Assembly: GCA_030039575.1 (NCBI GenBank)
Contig: JASHVH010000404.1
Span: 1-6,354, forward strand
Direction: 5' to 3'
Length of the DNA: 6,354 bases
Origin: Acidimicrobiales bacterium
GTDB taxonomy: Bacteria; Actinomycetota; Acidimicrobiia; Acidimicrobiales; Palsa-688
The translations under genes were made by a program, and so were the position numbers. Below, piece by piece: positions 1 through 5,168 of this stretch (position 1 is the stretch's first letter; each line of letters opens with the position of its first letter). The notes beneath the pieces were generated by a model. The model was not told the DNA's origin, ran no database searches, and was given only the letters and a program-made list of their open reading frames with translations.

Positions 1-776
1 GTCCCTATTTGCTTCAGGGTCTCGAGGTATTGCAGGGTCATGGTCGTTTTGTCCACGTTCCCGGCTACTTCAAGGATCCGGCTCAGCGCGGCAGCGAAAC
101 CCTGGGCGCGAAGCTCGGCCGACTGGCGCTCGCCTTCGGCCTCGAGGATGGCCGACTGCTTTTCGCCTTCGGCCACCGTGATCGAGGCCTGCTTCTGCCC
201 TTCCGCTTCGGTCACGAGAGCTCGCCGGGCCCGTTCCGCTCCCATCTGACGGGTCATGGCCTCGAGGACAGCCGGGGGCGGCTTGATCTCCCTGACTTCG
301 ACGTTGGTCACCTTGACGCCCCACCGTTCCGTCACGTCGTCCAGCTTCGCCCGGAGGACGTCGTTCATTTCCTCCCGCTTGGAGAGGACGTCGTCCAGGG
401 ACATGTCGCCCACTACCGAACGCAGCGTGGTGGACGCGATATTGATGCCGGCGCCCTTGAAGTCCTGGACGGCCAAGACGGTCGTGAGAGGGTCGAGCAC
501 CTTGTAGAAGATGATGAAGTCGATGGCGATGGCGGCGTTGTCCTGGGTGATCGCCGTTTGGTGCGGGATCTCCAGGTACTGCTCTCGCAGGTCCACCCAC
601 GAAATGCGGTCCGTGATCGGGTTGATGACGATCAACCCCGGGCCCCTTGCCCCGCTGGCGCGACCCAGACGGAACAGGACCACCCGCTGGTATTCGCGCA
701 CCACCTTGATGGAAACGGCCGCGAGGACTACTGCGGCCACGAGCACGATTGCGATTACGACCAGTAAGGCGATCAC
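1..776 (-). CDS. Slipin / SPFH (band 7) membrane protein, C-terminus cut by window edge
   Basis: This is a stomatin-like membrane scaffold protein. Family members anchor to the inner face of the membrane, oligomerise and organise lipid or protein domains. Seen: 258 codons without a stop up to the window edge. Residues 1-22 form one hydrophobic anchor (VIALLVVIAIVLVAAVVLAA). An SPFH domain follows, with EYQRVVLFRLGR at 29-40, GPGLIVINP at 45-53, VDLREQ at 61-66 and REIKPPP at 162-168. An alanine/glutamate-rich coiled-coil stretch lies at about 186-227, with repeated AEGxxQ units, as in slipins. The start is GTG at 776: GGAGG lies 4 bases upstream inside the end of the NfeD gene, and the GTGA overlap with that gene's stop indicates translational coupling. 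Slipins are commonly about 250-320 residues, so only a short tail is missing. NfeD-SPFH pairing is a well-known arrangement, which supports the call. Base composition matches its neighbours. Confidence 0.93.
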   Translation of the reverse strand, partial: MIALLVVIAIVLVAAVVLAAVSIKVVREYQRVVLFRLGRASGARGPGLIVINPITDRISWVDLREQYLEIPHQTAITQDNAAIAIDFIIFYKVLDPLTTVLAVQDFKGAGINIASTTLRSVVGDMSLDDVLSKREEMNDVLRAKLDDVTERWGVKVTNVEVREIKPPPAVLEAMTRQMGAERARRALVTEAEGQKQASITVAEGEKQSAILEAEGERQSAELRAQGFAAALSRILEVAGNVDKTTMTLQYLETLKQIG

Positions 777-1492
777 TGCTCCTCCTTTTCTTGGGTTGTA
801 GAACCCAGGGTGTCTGGCCCCGGGATGTCCCCCGCTTCTGACCACACCAGCAGGCGCAGGCCTTCCACTTTCACCACGTGGACGGGTGCGCCCGCCGGGA
901 GTGCCCCGCTGAGGGACTGTGCTGTCCAGGTCTCGTTGTTCACCCGCACGATGCCGGCCGGTGCCATTGCGCTCAAGGCGGTGCCGCTGGCCCCGACGAG
1001 CGCTTGGGCCCCGACCGGAGTGCCAGGGGCGTGCCGGTAGGCGATCGCCGGCACGACGAGCACCGCCGCTACGACTGCGCTCATGAATGCCAACACCGCC
1101 AGCACCCAGGCCGCCGCCGACGCCCAGCTGCCCGCCGACACCGTTAGCGCCCACGCCCCGGCCAGGACGAGGACAGGAAGAGGGACGAACCAGCCGTGGC
1201 CACCGGCATGGAACCCGAGGACGATCACCCCCACGACGGCGAGGACGAGGATCGTACCTACTATCCACGGCAGGGCACCGCTAGCCAGGACCGACACCAG
1301 CACCACGGCACCGATTACGAGCCCTAGCGCGGCCAACACCCCGGTGACGAAAAGTCTTCGGGCCAGGGCCAGGTGGCGCAGCTCAGGCGCTTGCGCCCCA
1401 GTCGTTTTTTGGAGCAGCGCCGAGGCGGCGGCCGAAGCGCGCTCGTTTAGCTCGCCTAACTGAAGGTGAGACCGCAGATGCTCTTCGCTCAT
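773..1492 (-). CDS. NfeD-family membrane protein with four TM segments and C-terminal OB fold
   Basis: NfeD proteins are membrane partners of SPFH proteins (stomatin/flotillin); the OB-fold domain is thought to mediate this interaction. Seen in the 239 residues: a polar N-terminal segment at 1-48, four hydrophobic stretches at about 50-71, 75-95, 101-121 and 123-152, then a soluble domain at about 156-220. That domain has the NfeD pattern of glycines and hydrophobics (GTPVGAQALVGASG, APAGIVRVNNETWTA, AGAPVHVVKVEGLRLLVW). No serine-protease domain precedes it, so this is the short class. ATG 1492 has GGAGG 8 bases upstream (1505-1501) and overlaps the sigma-factor stop as ATGA. The end overlaps the slipin start as GTGA. 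The roughly 48-residue N-terminal segment before the first membrane helix is unusual for short NfeD proteins and is discussed in the findings. Family assignment is firm; the role in this organism is inferred from context. Confidence 0.88.
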   Translation of the reverse strand: MSEEHLRSHLQLGELNERASAAASALLQKTTGAQAPELRHLALARRLFVTGVLAALGLVIGAVVLVSVLASGALPWIVGTILVLAVVGVIVLGFHAGGHGWFVPLPVLVLAGAWALTVSAGSWASAAAWVLAVLAFMSAVVAAVLVVPAIAYRHAPGTPVGAQALVGASGTALSAMAPAGIVRVNNETWTAQSLSGALPAGAPVHVVKVEGLRLLVWSEAGDIPGPDTLGSTTQEKEEQ

Positions 1493-2100
1493 TCTGACGA
1501 CCTCCGATCCGTTTCTAACCCAAGTTTACCCGCCAGAGCGACCCGACCGTTATGCAGGTGCACACGTACCGTCGACACCGAACAGCCCAGGATGGCGGCT
1601 ATCTCGTCGTCGGACCGGTCCTCCAGGTAACGCAATGCCAGCACCTGTGCCTGACGCCGGGGAAGCGAACGCACAGAGCGCCAGAAGTCGGCGTCCGTGG
1701 GCTCGAGCGGGGTCGACCACCTGGGCGACCGCGCCGCCAGACGAGCGAGAGCCCTGGCCTCGGCGCCCAGCCGCCGGGTGAAGGAAACGCTCATGTTCGC
1801 CACTACCCGGCGCACGAACGCGCCCGGGACTTCGTACACCGACACTCGCGCCCAGTTGCGGTGGGCAACCAGGAACGCGTCTTGAGCGAGCTCCTCGGCT
1901 ACGGCGGCCCTGCCGGTCAGGGCGTAGGCGAGCGCCACGACGGAGCGGTACTCGCTCTGGTAGAAAGCGGCGAAGTCCTCGCTAGTTCGAGCGAGGCTTC
2001 CGGTCACGCCGTCCGGCGCCTGGCCCACGACCCCCGTCGTCTCTCTGAGATCGCTCGTCCGAGCGGCCGGCTTGACCGGCACGGTTATTGTCACCAACAT
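1489..2100 (-). CDS. ECF-type RNA polymerase sigma factor (sigma-70 family)
   Basis: This is an extracytoplasmic-function sigma factor that would direct RNA polymerase to a specific promoter set. Numbered from GTG 2103, region 2 spans about 43-112 (FAAFYQSEYRSVVALAYALT, AEELAQDAFLVAHRNW, GAFVRRVVANMSVSFTRR). Region 4 spans about 138-193, with a helix-turn-helix in DRSDDEIAAILGCSVSTVRV. There is no region 3, as expected for ECF factors. It resembles the short actinobacterial SigE-type factors. The start is uncertain. GTG 2103 and ATG 2100 are adjacent and neither has a convincing SD. The first 40 or so residues are not conserved-looking, so downstream GTG codons at 2028 or 2007 are possible. 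The stop overlaps the NfeD ATG. No separate anti-sigma gene is adjacent. A 13-base tandem array lies about 80 bases upstream. The sigma-factor call is firm; the regulon cannot be read from the sequence. Confidence 0.9.
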   Translation of the reverse strand: MLVTITVPVKPAARTSDLRETTGVVGQAPDGVTGSLARTSEDFAAFYQSEYRSVVALAYALTGRAAVAEELAQDAFLVAHRNWARVSVYEVPGAFVRRVVANMSVSFTRRLGAEARALARLAARSPRWSTPLEPTDADFWRSVRSLPRRQAQVLALRYLEDRSDDEIAAILGCSVSTVRVHLHNGRVALAGKLGLETDRRSSE

Positions 2101-2105
2101 CACGT

Positions 2106-2150
2106 TTAAACACGAACCACGCGCCTTGTTTGTTTACCCCGGCCGGCCAT
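2106..2150 (-). CDS. Possible 14-codon leader ORF before the sigma gene
   Basis: ATG at 2150 opens a 14-residue basic peptide (MAGRGKQTRRVVRV) whose TAA stop ends 2 bases before the GTG 2103 start of the sigma gene. Such spacing could couple translation of the sigma gene, which has no clear SD of its own. The sequence before the ATG (CCGGTCACT on the minus strand) is not a good ribosome binding site. The ORF may be chance, being the tail of a longer shadow frame that runs back through the permease gene. Confidence 0.12.
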   Translation of the reverse strand: MAGRGKQTRRVVRV

Positions 2151-2181
2151 AGTGACCGGTCCGGTCCTGGGAGGCTCGCCC

Positions 2182-2272
2182 GGTGCCGGCGGCCGGTGCT
2201 GGCGGCCGGTGCTGGCGGCCTGTGCTGGCGGCCGGTGCTGGCGACCGGTGCTGGCGACCGGTGCCGGCGGCC
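2182..2272 (+). repeat. Seven tandem copies of a 13-base unit (minisatellite)
   Basis: Seven head-to-tail copies with consensus GGTGCTGGCGGCC start at 2182, 2195, 2208, 2221, 2234, 2247 and 2260. The variants are T for G at position 1 (copy 4), A for G at position 11 (copies 5 and 6) and C for T at position 6 (copies 1 and 7). The 13-base period breaks any reading frame and fits non-coding DNA. The array lies between the permease stop (2297) and the sigma-factor start, on the path of minus-strand transcription. It is unlike CRISPR: there are no spacers and the unit is short. Confidence 0.93.
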
Positions 2273-2296
2273 TTGACGGCGGGTGCGCCTCCCGTG

Positions 2297-3202
2297 TCAC
2301 TCGGTCTTCGAAAACTCCGCGATGGCCACGCCCATCATGGTGAGGCCCATTGCGGCGACGATGCCCAGCGAGAGGCCGACCGGCACCGGCCAGCTGCCCC
2401 ACGTGACTGCGGGCGCCAGCTTCTCCACCACATGGTCCGGGAGATCCAGGTGGCTGAAGACCGCCTCGCGCATAGGCCCCACGACATATGTGAGCGGGTC
2501 GATCCTGGTCAGCACGCTCAACCAGGACGGCAGCCCATTGAGCGGGTACAGCGCCCCGGACAGGAAGAACAGCGGTAGGACGAGAATCTGGGTGAGGGCC
2601 ATGAAGGCCTGGAACGTTTTGATCCTGGCCGCCATCATGACCCCGAACGCGGTCAGGGTGAAGGCCAGCAGGAGCAGTTCGCCGATAAGCGTGAGGAACA
2701 GCACCGCGTTGTAAGGCACGTGCGCGAACCCGGCCAAGGCCAAGAACACGAAGCCCTGGAAAGTCGCGATGGTGGCACCACCAAGGCACTTGCCTACCAC
2801 CAGGGAACCGCGGTTGACCGGTGCCACCAGCATCTCGCGAAGGAAGCCGAACTCACGGTCCCACACGATCGAGCCGGCCGAGAAAATGGCCGTAAACAGG
2901 ACCGACATGGCCAGTACACCCGGGTAGATAAAGGTCTTGAAGTTCACGTCCGACGGCAGGCCGTGGTTGGCTAAGGTTGACAGCCCGGTGCCGATGACGA
3001 AGAGGAACAGGAACGGCTGGACCAGCGAAGTGATGGCCCGCAGACGGTCGCCTCGGAACCGGATCAGCTCCCGTTGCCATACGATCGACGCCGCCCTGAC
3101 GTCGTGGCGGAGCCCGTGCTCGGGCAGGGCCACCCTGATCTCGCTGACCAGCTCCGCTTCGGTCGCGGTGCCTAGAGGGCTCTGGGTTACCTGTGTGGCC
3201 AT
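2297..3202 (-). CDS. ABC-2 type export permease (DrrB/NodJ-like)
   Basis: This is the membrane half of an ABC exporter of the daunorubicin-resistance/NodJ type. It would pair as a dimer with the adjacent ATPase to move a lipophilic compound, lipid or polymer out of the cell; the substrate cannot be told. Seen in the 301 residues: a cytoplasmic N-terminus of about 55 residues and six hydrophobic segments at about 57-75, 93-113, 141-162, 166-190, 201-220 and 272-294. The family signature WDREFGFLREMLVAPVNR is at 115-132, and IDPLTYVVGPMR is at 234-245. The length is normal for the family. Two starts are possible. ATG 3208 would overlap the ATPase stop as ATGA, but its GGAGG (3215-3211) is only 2 bases away. 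ATG 3202 has the same GGAGG at an 8-base spacing and is preferred, leaving 2 bases after the ATPase stop. No hairpin terminator is visible after the stop. Confidence 0.93.
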   Translation of the reverse strand: MATQVTQSPLGTATEAELVSEIRVALPEHGLRHDVRAASIVWQRELIRFRGDRLRAITSLVQPFLFLFVIGTGLSTLANHGLPSDVNFKTFIYPGVLAMSVLFTAIFSAGSIVWDREFGFLREMLVAPVNRGSLVVGKCLGGATIATFQGFVFLALAGFAHVPYNAVLFLTLIGELLLLAFTLTAFGVMMAARIKTFQAFMALTQILVLPLFFLSGALYPLNGLPSWLSVLTRIDPLTYVVGPMREAVFSHLDLPDHVVEKLAPAVTWGSWPVPVGLSLGIVAAMGLTMMGVAIAEFSKTE

Positions 3203-3204
3203 GT

Positions 3205-4245
3205 TCATCGCCTCCCCGCCCGAAAGCGTTGCGCCATTTGGCGCATCGCGTCGGTGCTCGAAGCCTCGGCGTCTCGTATGGTGCTGCCGGTATAAGACAT
3301 GAAGACGTCGTCCAGCGAGGGACGGGAAACGCTCACCGAACTGATGGGCACGTTCAGTTCGGAAAACAGGCGAGGGACGAACTCCTCGCCTGATGCAACG
3401 GAAAACGTGACCGCGCCATCGTGGATGGCGGCTTCGATCCCGAACCGCTCGGCTAATGCGGCGATGGCCGCCGGGTCGTCGGCGGTATGGATCTGCACCC
3501 GGTCTTTGCCCACGCTCGCTTTCAGTTCCGCCGGAGTGTCGATGGCTACGATCTGGCCATGGTCGATAATGGCGATGCGGTCACAGTTTTCGGCCTCGTC
3601 CATGTAGTGCGTCGTAAGGAAGATCGTGATGTCCTCACGTTTCTTGAGGCCGTTGATGTAGGCCCAAATTGACGAGCGCGTCTGCGGGTCGAGGCCGACC
3701 GTCGGCTCGTCCAGGAACAGCACGTGCGGCGCGTGCAACAACCCCCGGGCAATTTCCAACCGGCGCTGCATCCCGCCGGAAAACGTGCTGACCAAGCCGT
3801 CCTTCCTATCCCAGAGGCCCACCATGTCCAGCACCTGGCGCATCCTCGGCTCGACGGCGTCCGGCGGCACAGCATAGAGGGCAGCGTGGAAGCGGAGGTT
3901 CTGCTCTGCAGTGAGGTAAAGGTCCAGAGTGGTGTCCTGGAAGACCAGGCCGATCATGCGGCGGACCTTGTCCGGCTCGGTGCTCGTATCGAGGCCAGCG
4001 ACCGTGGCGCTACCCGAGGTCGCTTTGGCCAAGGTGCACAGGATCTTGATCGTCGTCGTCTTGCCGGCCCCGTTGGGCCCGAGGAACCCGAACGTCTCCC
4101 CCCGCTTTACTTCGAAGTCGATCCCGCGGACGGCCTCGATCTCCCCATACCGCTTGGTCAGGCGGGACACGGATATCACCGCGTCGCCCCCGCCGCCGTT
4201 GGTACGGAGCGAGGCCTCCCCCAGGTCTTCCCCAGCCATGGTCAC
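3205..4245 (-). CDS. ABC transporter ATP-binding protein (DrrA-like)
   Basis: This is the ATPase that powers the adjacent ABC-2 permease. Seen in the 346 residues: Walker A GPNGAGKTT at 56-64, Q-loop Q103 (VFQDTT), signature FSGGMQRR at 155-162, Walker B VLFLDEP at 175-181 with catalytic E180, D-loop GLDP at 184-187 and switch H213 (TTHYMDEAE). All nucleotide-binding motifs are intact. The region at about 248-320, ending in SLDDVFMSYTG, matches the C-terminal accessory domain of DrrA-type ATPases (DUF4162-like). Lysine- and glycine-containing linkers precede a basic tail. GTG 4245 is 12 bases after GGAGG (4262-4258). ATG 4239, two codons inside, is the alternative. A TAGTCT hexamer 6 bases before the GTG also allows a leaderless start. 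It is the first gene of the minus-strand series and faces the peroxiredoxin gene across about 100 bases. Confidence 0.94.
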   Translation of the reverse strand: MTMAGEDLGEASLRTNGGGGDAVISVSRLTKRYGEIEAVRGIDFEVKRGETFGFLGPNGAGKTTTIKILCTLAKATSGSATVAGLDTSTEPDKVRRMIGLVFQDTTLDLYLTAEQNLRFHAALYAVPPDAVEPRMRQVLDMVGLWDRKDGLVSTFSGGMQRRLEIARGLLHAPHVLFLDEPTVGLDPQTRSSIWAYINGLKKREDITIFLTTHYMDEAENCDRIAIIDHGQIVAIDTPAELKASVGKDRVQIHTADDPAAIAALAERFGIEAAIHDGAVTFSVASGEEFVPRLFSELNVPISSVSVSRPSLDDVFMSYTGSTIRDAEASSTDAMRQMAQRFRAGRR

Positions 4246-4251
4246 GCCGTC

Positions 4252-4257
4252 AGACTA
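4252..4257 (-). promoter_or_regulatory. Candidate -10 element for the ABC transporter genes
   Basis: TAGTCT on the minus strand fits the actinobacterial TANNNT -10 pattern and sits 6 bases before GTG 4245. This is the spacing expected for a leaderless transcript. No good -35 hexamer is seen 16-18 bases further upstream, and the GGAGG that overlaps this site could instead act as an SD. Weak evidence. Confidence 0.22.
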
Positions 4258-4281
4258 CCTCCGTCCCCGAAGTCAGCTGGC

Positions 4282-4305
4282 CCGCCGGCGCTGCTCTTCC
4301 GGCGG
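4282..4305. repeat. Inverted repeat in the divergent promoter region
   Basis: CCGCCGG (4282-4288) and CCGGCGG (4299-4305) are perfect 7-base inverted arms separated by 10 bases. The centre-to-centre distance of 17 bases is near 1.5 helical turns. The repeat sits between the divergent ABC ATPase and peroxiredoxin genes and covers the place where the -35 box of the peroxiredoxin promoter would lie. It could be an operator or an RNA hairpin. In GC-rich DNA such arms also arise by chance. Confidence 0.4.
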
Positions 4306-4307
4306 CT

Positions 4308-4313
4308 TAGGAT
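4308..4313 (+). promoter_or_regulatory. Candidate -10 element for the peroxiredoxin gene
   Basis: TAGGAT matches TANNNT and would give a transcript start near 4320 and a 5' leader of about 27 bases. No TTGACA-like -35 box is visible at about 4285-4291. That interval lies inside the inverted repeat, so a regulator-dependent promoter is possible. Confidence 0.3.
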
Positions 4314-4346
4314 CGGTCCTCAAAACCCTCGACAGAAGGAGACGAG

Positions 4347-4832
4347 ATGACGATCGCAGTAGGTGACCGGATCCCCGATGTGCAGCTCAAGATGATCACC
4401 GATCACGGGATCGAGACTGTCAGCAGCGCAGACGTGCTCGGCAAGGGCCGGGTCGTGCTGTTCGGCGTACCGGCGGCGTTCAGCCCCACGTGTTCTGATG
4501 TGCACCTGCCCGGCTTCGTCTCCCACGCCGACGAGATCCTCGGTCACGGTGTGGACCGCATCTTCTGCGTGTCCGTCAACGACCCTTATGTGATGGGGGC
4601 GTGGGCTCGCTCTCAGGGGGTGGGCGACAAGGTGACCCTGCTGGCGGACGGCAACGGCGACCTGGCCAGGGCCATGGGGCTCGAGATCGACCTTTCCCGC
4701 GGCGGGCTGGGGACCCGCAACAAGCGGTACGCGGCAGTGATCGAGGACGGCATTGTCACCGCCCTCATGCTCGAAGAAGCCACTGGCCTGGAGGTGAGCT
4801 CGGCGGAGGCGGTGCTGACAAGTCTGAGCTGA
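4347..4832 (+). CDS. Peroxiredoxin, Prx5 / type II subfamily
   Basis: This is a thiol peroxidase that reduces hydrogen peroxide and organic hydroperoxides in the cytoplasm. Seen in the 161 residues: the active-site motif VPAAFSPTCSDVHLPGF at 41-57, with peroxidatic Cys49 preceded by Pro47 and Thr48. The active-site arginine region is GLGTRNKRYA at about 120-129. The conserved CVSVNDPYVM at 74-83 contributes a second cysteine, Cys74. The 49/74 pair has the same 25-residue spacing as the two cysteines of plant type II peroxiredoxins (about 51 and 76), which suggests an intramolecular disulfide mechanism. There is no signal peptide, and the length is normal. The start ATG 4347 has AAGGAG (4336-4341) at 5 bases, a good SD. 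The gene stands alone with its own terminator downstream. The reductant (glutaredoxin, thioredoxin or mycothiol system) cannot be inferred. Confidence 0.93.
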   Translation: MTIAVGDRIPDVQLKMITDHGIETVSSADVLGKGRVVLFGVPAAFSPTCSDVHLPGFVSHADEILGHGVDRIFCVSVNDPYVMGAWARSQGVGDKVTLLADGNGDLARAMGLEIDLSRGGLGTRNKRYAAVIEDGIVTALMLEEATGLEVSSAEAVLTSLS

Positions 4833-4927
4833 GCCCGGTCCCGATAAACGCCGGTCCCATCGGCCTTACGGCACGGCGCACGCCCGTCGGGCTCGTGAGG
4901 CCTGGCTACTCGCTCTTGAGCCAAAAC

Positions 4928-4953
4928 GGGCACCCCGATGTTCCGGGGTGCCC
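4928..4953 (+). terminator. Hairpin terminator after the peroxiredoxin gene
   Basis: Perfect 10-base arms GGGCACCCCG (4928-4937) and CGGGGTGCCC (4944-4953) flank the 6-base loop ATGTTC. On the plus strand it is followed by the weak T-rich stretch CTGGTTTA. On the minus strand the hairpin is followed by GTTTTGG, so it could stop transcription in both directions. It lies about 95 bases after the peroxiredoxin stop and separates that gene from the cyclase unit. Confidence 0.7.
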
Positions 4954-4986
4954 CTGGTTTACCGCCGGCACCACCGGACGATACGT

Positions 4987-5013
4987 GTCCACCACGGTCC
5001 GTGGCAGTCCACC
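4987..5013. repeat. 13-base palindrome between two GTCCACC direct repeats
   Basis: CCACGGTCCGTGG (4992-5004) is a perfect palindrome with 6-base arms around one base. GTCCACC occurs at 4987-4993 and again at 5007-5013, exactly 20 bases apart and near two helical turns. The position, about 160 bases before the cyclase gene and after a terminator, would suit an operator near its promoter, but no clear promoter was found. No regulator is identified. Confidence 0.35.
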
Positions 5014-5081
5014 TGGCGCGAAGGCCGCGTCGACAAGGCCTGAGTATCGTGCCATGCTAAAGCTCCATTTGACCCTCGAAC

Positions 5082-5160
5082 TGGCCGACGGCAAACCGGC
5101 TGACGGCTCGGTCCAAAGAACCCTTCCTCGGGGGCCCCGCCGTAGGCGGCGGGGCAGAGG
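5082..5160 (+). promoter_or_regulatory. Structured mRNA leader, possible divergent c-di-GMP-I (GEMM) riboswitch
   Basis: The leader of the diguanylate cyclase gene contains CGACGGCAAACC (5086-5097), matching the conserved GGCAAACC of c-di-GMP-I aptamers. It is followed by a small stem (ACCGGC 5095-5100 with GCTCGGT 5106-5112, one bulged T). CAAAG (5114-5118) comes next, where those aptamers have ACGCAAAGCC. TAGGCGGCGGGG (5143-5154) resembles the UAGGUAGCGGGG of the Vc2 aptamer. Departures: the stem loop is TGACG instead of GAAA, the GCC that should pair with GGC is absent after CAAAG, and the canonical G before CAAAG is missing. A c-di-GMP-making enzyme downstream fits feedback control. It could also be an unrelated structured leader or a decayed aptamer. 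Confidence 0.33.
5126..5160 (+). promoter_or_regulatory. Hairpin able to mask the cyclase ribosome binding site
   Basis: GCCCCGCCG (5134-5142) and CGGCGGGGC (5147-5155) form a perfect 9-base stem with loop TAGG. Outside it, CCTC (5126-5129) can pair with GAGG (5157-5160), which is the core of the SD GAGGTG lying 6 bases before ATG 5169. Folding would therefore hide the SD. No T-run follows, so it is not an intrinsic terminator; translational control is the better reading. Confidence 0.45.
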
Positions 5161-5168
5161 TGCTAGTC

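Larger units (their letters stand above)
4833..5168. other. Gene-free intergenic region with regulatory and RNA-like structure
   Basis: No convincing gene was found in these 336 bases on either strand. A 62-codon minus-strand frame (5094-4906) runs through the terminator hairpin, lacks an SD and resembles nothing recognised. Contents from left to right: a short palindrome GCCCGTCGGGC (4882-4892), the terminator hairpin (4928-4953), a 13-base palindrome between direct repeats (4987-5013), a TANNNT-like TATCGT (5045-5050) without a -35 partner, and the structured leader of the diguanylate cyclase gene (about 5082-5160). Confidence 0.7.

Noticed and set aside
9..767. Plus-strand open frame of 252 codons opposite the slipin gene
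   Set aside because: It is rich in His, Arg, Gly and Asp with no recognisable domain, and it lies antisense to a clear SPFH protein. High-GC antisense frames of this kind are common.
1552..2109. Plus-strand open frame of 185 codons opposite the sigma gene
   Set aside because: It is antisense to an unambiguous ECF sigma factor, and its composition is that of a shadow frame.
2141..2148. GGCCGGCC palindrome as an operator
   Set aside because: An 8-base GC palindrome is expected often in DNA of this composition, and nothing else marks it as a binding site.
2182..2272. CRISPR-like array
   Set aside because: The units are 13 bases and directly abutting, with no spacers and no cas genes nearby, so it is a minisatellite.
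2106..2789. Minus-strand open frame of 227 codons running from the permease gene through the tandem array
   Set aside because: It is an alternative frame of the permease in its first part, and the 13-base repeats give low-complexity translation. There is no SD at its start and no family resemblance.
4906..5094. Minus-strand 62-codon frame in the intergenic region
   Set aside because: It has no SD, no recognised family and contains the terminator hairpin. It is more likely chance.
5134..5155. Intrinsic terminator before the cyclase gene
   Set aside because: The stem is strong, but no T-rich stretch follows on either strand, and the SD and ATG follow at once. Translational masking fits better.
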